Notes under the pieces: generated by a model
Database searches by the model: none
What the model saw: the letters and a program-made list of their open reading frames with translations, nothing else
What the model was told of the DNA's origin: nothing
Shown here: positions 46,081 to 54,012 of the stretch, in pieces
Layout: each line of letters starts with the position of its first letter
Position numbering within the stretch: position 1 is the first letter of the stretch
Position numbers and translations under genes: made by a program
Assembly (NCBI GenBank): GCA_964242575.1
Contig: CAXTCN010000007.1
Location: 40,523 to 104,522 of the forward strand
Direction: 5' to 3'
DNA length: 64,000 nucleotides
Source of the DNA: JANPPS01 sp964242575
Lineage (GTDB): Bacteria > Pseudomonadota > Alphaproteobacteria > Acetobacterales > Acetobacteraceae

Positions 46081-47091
46081 GTGCCCCGCCTGCGCGCGCT
46101 CGCGGCCACGGTCGCGAGCATTCCGATCACCCTGTTCGGCCTGGTGCTGATCACGTTCCTGATCGGCCGCGTGGTGCCGATTGACCCGGTGCTCGCCATC
46201 ATCGGCGACCGTGCGCCGCAGGACGTGGTGGAGCGCACGCGGCTTGAGCTCGGGCTGGACAAGTCGTTGCCGGAGCAGTTCGTCCGCTATGTCGGACAGC
46301 TTGGGCAAGGCGACTTCGGCCGGTCGGTCATGACCGGCAACCGCGTCAGCACCGATATCGCCCGGTTTTTCCCGGCCACGCTCGAACTGGCGACGGTGGC
46401 GCTGTTGATCGCGGTGCTGCTGGGCGTGCCGCTTGGCGTGTACGCGGCGGTGCGGCAGGGCACTTGGATCGACCAGGTGATCCGTGTCGTGTGCCTGTCC
46501 GGGCACTCGATCCCGGTGTTCGTGCTGGCGCTGCTGTCGCTGCTGGTGTTCTACGCGACGCTCGGCTGGGCACCGGGGCCGGGGCGGCAGGACGTGGTGT
46601 ACCAGGACATGGTGCCGCAGGTGACCGGCATCCTGCTGATCGACGCGACGCTGGCGCAGGACTGGGACAGCCTGCGTGACGCGGCGCGGCACCTGGCGCT
46701 GCCGTCGCTGGTGCTGGGTTTGTTCAACATGGCCTACATCGCGCGCATGACCCGGGCGTTCATGCTCGAAAGCCTGCGCGGCGAGTACGTGACCACGGCG
46801 CGGGCCAAGGGGTTGTCATCGGCGGCGGTCATATGGCGGCACGCGTTCGGCAACATCCTGGTGCGGCTGGTGACGGTGATCGCGCTGACCTATGCCGGGC
46901 TGCTGGAGGGGGCGGTGTTGACGGAGACCATCTTCAGTTGGCCGGGGCTGGGGCAGTACTTGACGGGGAGCCTGCTCAACGCCGACATGAACGCGGTACT
47001 GGGCGCGACCTTGGTGGTGGGCCTGGCCTACGTGGCGCTGAACCTGTTCTCCGACCTGATGTACCGGGTGCTGGACCCGCGCGTCCGATGA
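46081..47091 (+). CDS. Peptide-type ABC permease, DppB type
   Basis: The 336-residue permease starts with GTG at 46081, immediately after the preceding TGA. It has an N-terminal span with LFGLVLITFLIGRVVPIDPV, a long periplasmic loop and the EAA motif EYVTTARAKGLSSAAVIWRHAFGN. The C-terminal part ETIFSWPGLGQYL is typical of DppB. It overlaps the DppC gene by four bases. Confidence 0.92.
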   Translation: MPRLRALAATVASIPITLFGLVLITFLIGRVVPIDPVLAIIGDRAPQDVVERTRLELGLDKSLPEQFVRYVGQLGQGDFGRSVMTGNRVSTDIARFFPATLELATVALLIAVLLGVPLGVYAAVRQGTWIDQVIRVVCLSGHSIPVFVLALLSLLVFYATLGWAPGPGRQDVVYQDMVPQVTGILLIDATLAQDWDSLRDAARHLALPSLVLGLFNMAYIARMTRAFMLESLRGEYVTTARAKGLSSAAVIWRHAFGNILVRLVTVIALTYAGLLEGAVLTETIFSWPGLGQYLTGSLLNADMNAVLGATLVVGLAYVALNLFSDLMYRVLDPRVR

Positions 47092-47987
47092 TCGCCACCC
47101 GCGACTGGCTGCTGACCGAGACCCCGGCGTCGCGCGGGCAGGCTGCATGGGGGCGGCGCTACCGCCTGTGGCTGCAGTTCCGGCGCAACCCGCTGGCGAT
47201 GGCCGGGCTGCTGGTCGTGTTGGCGCTGATTCTGGTGGCGGCGTTCGCGCCATGGCTCGCGACGCACGACCCCGGCGTGCAGAACCTCAGCCGACGGCTC
47301 GCGCGTCCCTCGGCGCAGCACTGGCTGGGCACGGACGAGTTGGGGCGGGACGTGTACTCCCGGCTGCTGTATGGCGGACGGATCACGCTCGGCATGGTCG
47401 TGGCCGTCGTGCTGCTGGTGGCGCCGCTGGGCCTCGCGGTTGGCTGCGTGGCGGGCTACGCGGGCGGCGTATGGGACCGGCTGCTGATGCGCGTGACCGA
47501 CGTGTTCCTGGCGTTCCCCCGCCTCATTCTCGCGCTGGCGTTCGTGGCAGCGCTGCGGCCCGGCGTCGAGAGCGCCATCGCCGCCATCGCGCTCACGGCC
47601 TGGCCACCCTATGCCCGGCTGGCGCGGGCGGAGACGCTCAGCCTGCGCAACACCGACTTCATCGCCGCCGTCCGGCTGACCGGCGCCAGCGCCAGCCGGA
47701 TCGTGCTGCGGCATGTTGCGCCGCTGTGCCTGCCGAGCCTCGTGGTGCGGGTCACGCTCGATATGAGCAGCATCATCCTGACCGCGGCCGGGCTTGGGTT
47801 CCTCGGCATGGGCGCGCAGCCGCCATCGCCGGAGTGGGGTGCCATGATCGCGACCGCCCGGCGCTTCATCCTGGAGCAGTGGTGGGTGCCGACCGCGCCG
47901 GGCATCGCGATTTTCGTGGCGTCACTCGCGTTCAACCTGTTGGGCGATGGCTTGCGCGACGTGCTCGACCCCAAGCAGGACGGCTAG
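47088..47987 (+). CDS. Peptide-type ABC permease, DppC type
   Basis: From ATG 47088, overlapping the DppB stop, it has 299 residues. It shows FRRNPLAMAGLLVVLALILVAAFAPW near the N-terminus (key FRRNPLAMAGL), the LGTDELGRDVYSRLLYGGR motif, and the EAA loop DFIAAVRLTGASASRIVLRH. These are standard for the DppC/OppC group. The longer open frame upstream lies over DppB in another phase and is not used. Confidence 0.92.
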   Translation: MIATRDWLLTETPASRGQAAWGRRYRLWLQFRRNPLAMAGLLVVLALILVAAFAPWLATHDPGVQNLSRRLARPSAQHWLGTDELGRDVYSRLLYGGRITLGMVVAVVLLVAPLGLAVGCVAGYAGGVWDRLLMRVTDVFLAFPRLILALAFVAALRPGVESAIAAIALTAWPPYARLARAETLSLRNTDFIAAVRLTGASASRIVLRHVAPLCLPSLVVRVTLDMSSIILTAAGLGFLGMGAQPPSPEWGAMIATARRFILEQWWVPTAPGIAIFVASLAFNLLGDGLRDVLDPKQDG

Positions 47988-48818
47988 ATGCTGGCCGAAG
48001 TCGAGAACCTGCATATCGGCTTCCCGACGCCCACCGGCGTGAGCCAGGCGGTGCGCGGGGTGTCGTTCACGCTCGGGCAGGAGAAGCTCGGCATCGTCGG
48101 CGAGAGCGGCTCGGGCAAGTCCCTCACCGCGCGTTCGCTGTTGCGGCTGCTGCCGGGCAGCGCGCGGATCAGTGCGGACCGGCTGGCGTTCGATGGCATC
48201 GACGTGCTGCGGGCCAGCGAACGGCAGATGCGCGCCATCCGCGGCAAGCGCGCCGGGCTGATTTTGCAGGACCCCAAATACTCGCTGAACCCGGTGATGA
48301 CGGTGGGCGACCAGGTTGCCGAGGCCTGGCGCGCCCATAAAGGCGGCAGCAAGCGGCTGGCGGCGCAGGCGGCGGTGGACCTGCTGGAGCAGGTGCTGAT
48401 CCGTGATCCTGGCCGGGTCGCTGGGTCCTACCCTCATGAGTTGAGCGGCGGCATGGGCCAGCGGGTCATGATCGCCATGATGCTGGCGCCGGACCCGGAG
48501 CTGCTGATTGCCGACGAGCCTACCAGCGCGCTCGACGCCACCGTGCAGGCGGAAATTCTGCGGTTGATGGAGGAGCTGGTGAGCCAGCGCGGCATGGGTT
48601 TGCTGCTCATCAGCCACGATTTGCCACTGGTTGGGCATTTCTGCGACCGAGTGATGGTAATGTATGCCGGGCGCGTCGTAGAAAAGCTGCGCGCGGGCGA
48701 GCTGACCCGCGCCAACCACCCCTATACCCGCGGCTTGCTGGAGTGTTTGCCCACCCTGTCGCATCCGAAGCTGCGCCTGCCGGTCATGGTGCGCGACCCG
48801 GCCTGGCTCGACGAATGA
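47988..48818 (+). CDS. Peptide-type ABC ATPase, DppD type
   Basis: The 276-residue ATPase starts directly after the DppC stop. It has GESGSGKSLTAR, the Q-loop LQDPKYSLNPVMTV, LSGGMGQRVMIAMML and Walker B LLIADEPTSALDAT. The C-terminal oligopeptide-type extension is present but short (HPYTRGLLECLP...), so the protein is about 40-50 residues smaller than usual DppD. Confidence 0.9.
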   Translation: MLAEVENLHIGFPTPTGVSQAVRGVSFTLGQEKLGIVGESGSGKSLTARSLLRLLPGSARISADRLAFDGIDVLRASERQMRAIRGKRAGLILQDPKYSLNPVMTVGDQVAEAWRAHKGGSKRLAAQAAVDLLEQVLIRDPGRVAGSYPHELSGGMGQRVMIAMMLAPDPELLIADEPTSALDATVQAEILRLMEELVSQRGMGLLLISHDLPLVGHFCDRVMVMYAGRVVEKLRAGELTRANHPYTRGLLECLPTLSHPKLRLPVMVRDPAWLDE

Positions 48819-49552
48819 TCAGTATCGAGGACCTCCGGGTTCGCTTCGGCGCCACTGAGGCCGTGCGCGGCGTGTCGCTGGCGGTGCCGCGCGGCGGCAG
48901 CTTCGGGCTGGTGGGCGAGAGCGGGTCCGGCAAAAGCACCGTGCTGCGCGCGTTGTCCGGGCTGAACCCAAACTGGACCGGGCGCATGATGGTGGACGGC
49001 GTGGCGCTCACGCCGAACCGGGGCCGCGACTTTTTTCGCCGGGTGCAAATGGTGTTCCAGGACCCATACGCCTCACTGCATCCAAGGCAAACGGTGGACC
49101 GCGCCCTGAGCGAACCGCTGATCGTGCATGGGGTGCCGGACCGGGACATCAGGATCGCGCGTGCGCTAGGCGAGGTCGCGCTGTCGGCCAGCGTGCGGTT
49201 CCGCTACCCGCACCAGCTTTCGGGCGGCCAACGGCAACGGGTCGCTATCGCAAGGGCGCTGATGGCCGAGCCTGAAGTGCTGCTGTTGGACGAGCCAACC
49301 AGTGCGTTGGATGTGTCGGTGCAGGCCGAAGTGCTGAACCTGCTGCGAGACTTGCAGGAGCGGCGCGGCCTGACCTACGTGCTGGTAAGCCATAACTTAG
49401 CAGTGGTCGCGCATCTGTGCCCGGTCGTAGGCGTCATGCAGGGCGGCACCCTGGTTGAAGCCGTATCAACCGATGACCTCCGCGCTGGGCGAGTGCAACA
49501 CCCGCACACCGCGGAGTTGCGCTCGCTCAGCGTTGAGTTGGAGGACGCCTGA
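48815..49552 (+). CDS. Peptide-type ABC ATPase, DppF type
   Basis: From ATG 48815, overlapping the preceding stop, it has 245 residues: GESGSGKSTVLRALSG, FQDPYASLHPRQTV, LSGGQRQRVAIARALM and LLLDEPTSALDVS. The usual DppF C-terminal extension with cysteines is absent; the chain ends shortly after the D-loop and H-loop region. It closes the transport operon and is convergent with the YidB-like gene 9 bases on. Confidence 0.9.
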   Translation: MISIEDLRVRFGATEAVRGVSLAVPRGGSFGLVGESGSGKSTVLRALSGLNPNWTGRMMVDGVALTPNRGRDFFRRVQMVFQDPYASLHPRQTVDRALSEPLIVHGVPDRDIRIARALGEVALSASVRFRYPHQLSGGQRQRVAIARALMAEPEVLLLDEPTSALDVSVQAEVLNLLRDLQERRGLTYVLVSHNLAVVAHLCPVVGVMQGGTLVEAVSTDDLRAGRVQHPHTAELRSLSVELEDA

Positions 49553-49561
49553 GCGGTGCCT

Positions 49562-50095
49562 CTAAAGGTTGACGCCAGCCTTGTCGAACGGGCTGTCGCC
49601 CTCGGGCAGCTTGCCGTTTGGGGTCATGCGGTCCACGGCGTGCGGCAGGTACTGCGACAACTGCGACAACAGGTCCTGCTTCGGCATGTTGGACTGCTGC
49701 GACCACTGGTCGATCTGCTCGTGGCCGAACACCTGCTCAAGCTGTTCCGGGCTCACCTGCTGGTTGGCGCCCGTGCCAACCCAGGAGTTCGCTACGTCGC
49801 CCATGCCAGCTTGTTGGAACCGGCCCAACAGGCCGCCCAGGCCGCCCATCTGCTGCGGCTGCTGCCCGCCGCCAAGCAGGCCACCCAGGCCGCCCGACTG
49901 CTGCTGTCCACCGCCAAGTAGGCCGCCCAAGGCACCGCCAAGGCCGCCCGACTGCTGCTGCCCGCCGCCTAGCATACCGCCCAATCCGCCGCCTTGGCCA
50001 CCACCGCCCAGTAGTGAGCCGAGGATGCCCTGCATAGGTGACGCATTGGAATTGCCGCCAAGCAGGCCGCCAAGAACTGAGTTGAGTAGGCTCAT
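49562..50095 (-). CDS. YidB-like glycine-rich protein (DUF937 family)
   Basis: The 177-residue protein has a repetitive first half built from GGLGGLLGGGQQQS-type units (about residues 30-95) and a C-terminal alpha domain with SPEQLEQVFGHEQIDQWSQQSN and LLSQLSQYLPHAVDRMTP, characteristic of YidB. Function is unknown in general. AGGAGA precedes the ATG at 50095. The direct repeats belong to the protein, not to a separate DNA element. Confidence 0.85.
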   Translation of the reverse strand: MSLLNSVLGGLLGGNSNASPMQGILGSLLGGGGQGGGLGGMLGGGQQQSGGLGGALGGLLGGGQQQSGGLGGLLGGGQQPQQMGGLGGLLGRFQQAGMGDVANSWVGTGANQQVSPEQLEQVFGHEQIDQWSQQSNMPKQDLLSQLSQYLPHAVDRMTPNGKLPEGDSPFDKAGVNL

Positions 50096-50215
50096 GACCG
50101 ATCTCCTATGCCGGGGCCGCCGAGACGGACCAGGGGAACGTTGCTATCGCTTACGCATGAAACCCTTCACGCGGCAGTTAGTTGCAGCCGTATCCCGCCA
50201 CGCAAGAGGTTGTGC

Positions 50216-50980
50216 ATGAGTTCCACACGGTCTGCGCCACGACTAAACGCAGCGCATGCCCGGCATGGCTGGCCGATGCCGCCGCAGCTACGGCAGGGCT
50301 GGATGCGGGCTCGGGCCATATGGTGGCTGCGGCTGCTGCGGGCCGGGCGCGTGCACCGGTTCCATGCGGATCTGGTGGCAGTGTCTCGCCGCCGCCGCCC
50401 GTTGCTGCGGCCGCTTGAGACATACGGGCAGGCGCTACGCCAGGAGTGGCGCGCCCGCACCGAACGCGGCCCGGCCGGCCCGGCACTGGCCCGTGCCGCG
50501 CATCCGAACTACCTCGGCGACCAAGCCGTGGTGCGTGGGCTGGTGGACGGCTACATCGCCCTGTTGATTGGCCGCGCGGGCGGGGCGGTGCCGCACGAGG
50601 CTTGCGAGCAGGAGATGCTGCAACTGGCGCGCGTTTTCAGCGGCCAGGACCCAGCTTATGCCGTGATTGGGGGCTGGAACACGCGCGGCCTGCTGGGCGA
50701 AGCGGCGATCCAGCGCTGCCCGCTGCCGGCCGGGCCATTGGACGACGCGGCGCTGGACGTGGTGCTTGGGGAGTTAATGGCAGCGGTTGGGCTCGCGGTG
50801 CTGCGGGTCCTGCGGGCGGCGGAGGCTGGCCGGATGGGCGGCGACGCGGCGGTGACGCGCCTATCCGGGCTGGCGGCTTGGACCAGCGGCCTGCTGCTGG
50901 GCCGGGACGACGCGAGGGCGTTGGACGATCTGGTCGCGGACCTGCCGCCGCTCGCGGAAGCTGGGCCACCGGCGGCTTGA
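50216..50980 (+). CDS. Unrecognised protein
   Basis: I do not recognise this 254-residue protein. ATG 50216 has AGAGG at good spacing; the open frame begins earlier, at 50108, but over the divergent promoter region. It has a basic, Trp-rich N-terminal third (WMRARAIWWLRLLRAGRVHRF), a central helical stretch and an Ala-rich amphipathic C-terminal half with no membrane span long enough to be sure. Codon use fits the chromosome, and the third-position GC is high, so it is probably a real gene. It is divergent from the YidB-like gene. Confidence 0.6.
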   Translation: MSSTRSAPRLNAAHARHGWPMPPQLRQGWMRARAIWWLRLLRAGRVHRFHADLVAVSRRRRPLLRPLETYGQALRQEWRARTERGPAGPALARAAHPNYLGDQAVVRGLVDGYIALLIGRAGGAVPHEACEQEMLQLARVFSGQDPAYAVIGGWNTRGLLGEAAIQRCPLPAGPLDDAALDVVLGELMAAVGLAVLRVLRAAEAGRMGGDAAVTRLSGLAAWTSGLLLGRDDARALDDLVADLPPLAEAGPPAA

Positions 50981-51023
50981 TGGGCGCAGCTTGCGAAATG
51001 GGGCGGGGCGGCCTGCCACGGAA

Positions 51024-52181
51024 CTACTGAGGGCGGCTCGACATCAAGAAGTCGAGCAGCAACTCGCGCACTTCGTCCGGCCGCTCCTGCTGGACCCAGT
51101 GCCCGGCGCCGTCCACCAAATGGCAGCGCTCCATCCGCGTGCAGGCGACATGGCGCATTGCCTCGAAGTCCCCGCTTTTCTGGAACACGCCCCAATCGGC
51201 TCGCCCGGCGATGAAGCAGGCCGGCACGTCGATCGTGCGGCCGGCGAACGTCGCGAGGTCCCGCGCATGTAGGCCGGTGGTGCGGCACCGGTACCATTGC
51301 AGCCCACCCTGGAAGCCAGTCCGCTCGTACTCCTCGCTATACACGCGCAGCGCGTCATCAGGCAGCCAGCGGCAGGCAGCGACCTGCGCGTCGGACGGCA
51401 TCTCGTGCGCGACTGTCTGCGCCATGGTCTCGTCCTGGCGCATGACGTAGTAGGTCGGCAGCTTCGCCAGCTCGGCGGCCGACCATGCGGACAGTGGAAA
51501 CGGCTGGTTGCCGGGCCAGTCACCACTTTTATGGTGGTAGTAGGCGCGCAGGAAGGCGTGCACGCGTGAGGCGGCGTTGCGCATATCGCCCGCCGCGGGC
51601 CGGGTAGAGTAGTACCATTGGTAGTGCTTGCGCGGCGGGTCCAGCTCAGCGAGGGCCGCTTGGATGTCCACCTCTGGCGCCGGCGCGTCCTGGCCCGCGG
51701 TCGCGGACGGCCATGCGGGCGGCCCTGCGAACGGCGCGCTCATGAGCACGACGGACTGGAACACGTCCGGCCGGATCAGGGCGCAGTGGGCGGCGATGCT
51801 GGACCCGGCGTCGTGGCCCACCACCATGGCGACCCGCCGGACGCCCAAGGCGGACACGAGCGCCAGCACGTCGCGCACCAGGTTGAGCGGCCCAAAGGGC
51901 GTCAAGTCAGTGTTGTACGCGTTGTCCCAGCCAGTGGTGCGCCCATAGCCCCGCAGGTCCGGAGCAACGACATGGAACCCGGCCCCGGCGAGCGGCGCCA
52001 TCACCTTGCGCCAGCTATACGCAAGCTCCGGGAAGCCATGCAGCAACACGACCAGCGGCTGGTCCGAACCCTGGTAGCCCGCCTCAAGCATGTGCACCCG
52101 CAGGCCGTTGACGCCGTCCATGAAGCGGCTCCGGACGCCATCGGGAAGCACGGACGCGGCGAAACCGGCGATTTCAGCCAA
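51024..52181 (-). CDS. Alpha/beta hydrolase, epoxide hydrolase type
   Basis: The catalytic core has the oxyanion motif LLHGFPELAYSW, the nucleophile Asp in VVGHDAGSSIAAH, and the C-terminal His in CHLVDGAGHWVQQERPDEV. The HGxP plus Asp nucleophile combination is that of epoxide hydrolases and haloalkane dehalogenases. Start choice is uncertain: TTG 52181 with AAGG upstream gives 385 residues; TTG 52241 would give 405. The N-terminal 40 residues are longer than usual. Substrate unknown. Confidence 0.72.
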   Translation of the reverse strand: MAEIAGFAASVLPDGVRSRFMDGVNGLRVHMLEAGYQGSDQPLVVLLHGFPELAYSWRKVMAPLAGAGFHVVAPDLRGYGRTTGWDNAYNTDLTPFGPLNLVRDVLALVSALGVRRVAMVVGHDAGSSIAAHCALIRPDVFQSVVLMSAPFAGPPAWPSATAGQDAPAPEVDIQAALAELDPPRKHYQWYYSTRPAAGDMRNAASRVHAFLRAYYHHKSGDWPGNQPFPLSAWSAAELAKLPTYYVMRQDETMAQTVAHEMPSDAQVAACRWLPDDALRVYSEEYERTGFQGGLQWYRCRTTGLHARDLATFAGRTIDVPACFIAGRADWGVFQKSGDFEAMRHVACTRMERCHLVDGAGHWVQQERPDEVRELLLDFLMSSRPQ

Positions 52182-52259
52182 TGTGGTCGCCTTCAAGTTG
52201 GTTGGAGATGAACGATAAGCTTTGGGCAGTCCGGCCGGCAACCGGCTAAAGCGGTTGCT

Positions 52260-53111
52260 TTACCGGGCCGAGCGCGCCGGCGGGACCGCGATCCCCTGGC
52301 ACCCCTGCGAATGGATCAGCCCTTGGGCCGAACCCTGCGGCGAGTGAACATCGAAGGCGAGTTGCAGGAGATAGTTGTCCGGCGAAACCCAGACGCTGGC
52401 TGTGGAGGCAGGCGACGCGCTCAGGCTGGGGTGACGGACCGACGCCCGCCACTGCCGCGACCCTTCGCCGGACGTGGCGGCCCCGAATGCCAGGTCGGTG
52501 CGGGCGTGCCGCTTAAAGCCCGGCAGGAACGCCGGCACGGTCTCGCCACCGGGCGCCAGCCAGCGGCTCCAATAGAACGCCAGCGCCAACGGCGGGCGCA
52601 AGCCGGGCGGCATGGCCGGCCGCGGCAGATCGAGGTCGGGCCGGCGCTCCGGCGCAGCCCCGGCGTAGTCCTGCAACCAAGGCTGGCCGAACGCCGCCGG
52701 CGCCCAGTGGCTGACAAACCCGGGATGCCGGCGTTGGAAATCAGCCAGGGTTTTCGCTTGCACGCGGCGCGCCTCAAGCCCGCCGGCGCCGCGCGTGAAC
52801 ACATCCCACTGCTGCCGCCTGGAACGGCCACCCGCGCCGTAGCGGGCGTTGACCGCGACGCTTTGCAGTTGGTCGTCGCGCCAAGTGCTGATTTCCTGCG
52901 TCAGGTATCGTACATCGGTCCACCAAATCCGGGCAGTCAGCGCAACGGTCACGTTCACCGTAACCAGGCCCTCCTTGGCCGTGACCTCGGTCTTGGCCAC
53001 CATGCGCCCGGCATGGTTGGAGGTGCCCTCGAACCGGCAGACTTCGGCGGCCGCGGCCGGGCACTGGGCCAAAACGGCACCGACTAGCCACGCCGCAGCG
53101 CGAGGGATCAC
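52260..53111 (-). CDS. Predicted secreted protein of unknown function (possibly DUF6134-like)
   Basis: The 283-residue product from GTG 53111, overlapping the upstream stop (GTGA), begins with a hydrophobic signal peptide ending near AAAAE, so it is likely exported. The mature part has alternating beta-strand character and a TWRDDQLQSVAVNARYG segment resembling DUF6134 proteins, a match made by eye. No catalytic motif is seen. It is coupled to the alpha/beta hydrolase gene. Confidence 0.55.
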   Translation of the reverse strand: MIPRAAAWLVGAVLAQCPAAAAEVCRFEGTSNHAGRMVAKTEVTAKEGLVTVNVTVALTARIWWTDVRYLTQEISTWRDDQLQSVAVNARYGAGGRSRRQQWDVFTRGAGGLEARRVQAKTLADFQRRHPGFVSHWAPAAFGQPWLQDYAGAAPERRPDLDLPRPAMPPGLRPPLALAFYWSRWLAPGGETVPAFLPGFKRHARTDLAFGAATSGEGSRQWRASVRHPSLSASPASTASVWVSPDNYLLQLAFDVHSPQGSAQGLIHSQGCQGIAVPPARSAR

Positions 53112-53980
53112 CGCAGCCCGTGCCGGTTTTGATCCCCGAACCACTCCGAAATCGCCGCCGCGGCGCGGTCAGGGTCCTCCATGTGGGGAAAATGCCCCAC
53201 GCCCTCGAACATCGCCAGGTCCAGGTCGGTGAACGTCTCCCCAAGCCGGTCGGTCCAGGCATAGGGGAACAGCGGATCGTGCTCGGCCCAGCGCACGCAG
53301 GTTGGGGTCGTGATCGGCGGCAGCTTCGGCGCGGCGCCTGTCATCGCCGCGATCCGCCCGGCGTGGGCCGCCTTGTAATAGGCGAACCCACCCGCGAGGT
53401 TGCCGGAGGCCATGAAATTGTCGACCCAATCCTCCAGCACCACGTCGAACGCCGCCTTCCGGTATGACCAATGGCGCAGGATAGTGCCGATGTAGGCCCG
53501 GCAGGCCTCGCGGCTGGCGCCGACCAGGACAGGCGCCACGTCCATCTGGTGGAACGACTGATACCAAATTTCGTTCAGCCGGTCCGGTGCGCCCATGCGC
53601 GGGCCAATGCCGGGATGGACGAAATCGAAGAAGAACAGCCGGGTGAACCGGTCCGGCGCTTGGCGCGCCAACGCCTGCATTACCGCGCCGCCCACGTCAT
53701 GCCCGACCACGCCGACCCGGTCCAACCCCATCGCGTCCAGCAACGCCAGCACATCGGCCGCGTGCTCCGCGGCGCCCCAGGGCCGGTCTGGCTTGTCGCT
53801 GGCGCCGAACCCGCGCAAATCCGGCGCCACCAGCGTGAAGCGGTCCTGTAGCCGCTGCATCACCGGCTCCCAGGTGCGCCAGTACTCCGGCCAGCCGTGC
53901 AGCAGCAACAGGGCCGGGCCGGTTCCGGCGGTAGCGACGTGGAAGGCAGCGCCCGCCGCGGTGATCGTCCTGTGCTCCAT
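53108..53980 (-). CDS. Alpha/beta hydrolase, haloacetate dehalogenase/epoxide hydrolase type
   Basis: The 290-residue protein has the oxyanion motif LLLHGWPEYWRTW, RGFGASDKPDRPW, the nucleophile Asp in VGHDVGGAVMQ, and C-terminal FEGVGHFPHMEDPDRAAAAI with the catalytic His. The RGxGxSDKP and GHDxGG patterns fit dehalogenase/epoxide hydrolase enzymes. Substrate is unknown. It is downstream of aroKB by 32 bases on the same strand. Confidence 0.82.
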   Translation of the reverse strand: MEHRTITAAGAAFHVATAGTGPALLLLHGWPEYWRTWEPVMQRLQDRFTLVAPDLRGFGASDKPDRPWGAAEHAADVLALLDAMGLDRVGVVGHDVGGAVMQALARQAPDRFTRLFFFDFVHPGIGPRMGAPDRLNEIWYQSFHQMDVAPVLVGASREACRAYIGTILRHWSYRKAAFDVVLEDWVDNFMASGNLAGGFAYYKAAHAGRIAAMTGAAPKLPPITTPTCVRWAEHDPLFPYAWTDRLGETFTDLDLAMFEGVGHFPHMEDPDRAAAAISEWFGDQNRHGLR

Positions 53981-54012
53981 GCTGCTCTCCGTTCGACGGC
54001 CTCGGCCGTGGC

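Noticed and set aside
49840..50030. Direct repeats that might suggest a CRISPR array
   Set aside because: They are in-frame Gly/Gln codons of a YidB-like protein and lack unique spacers of constant length.
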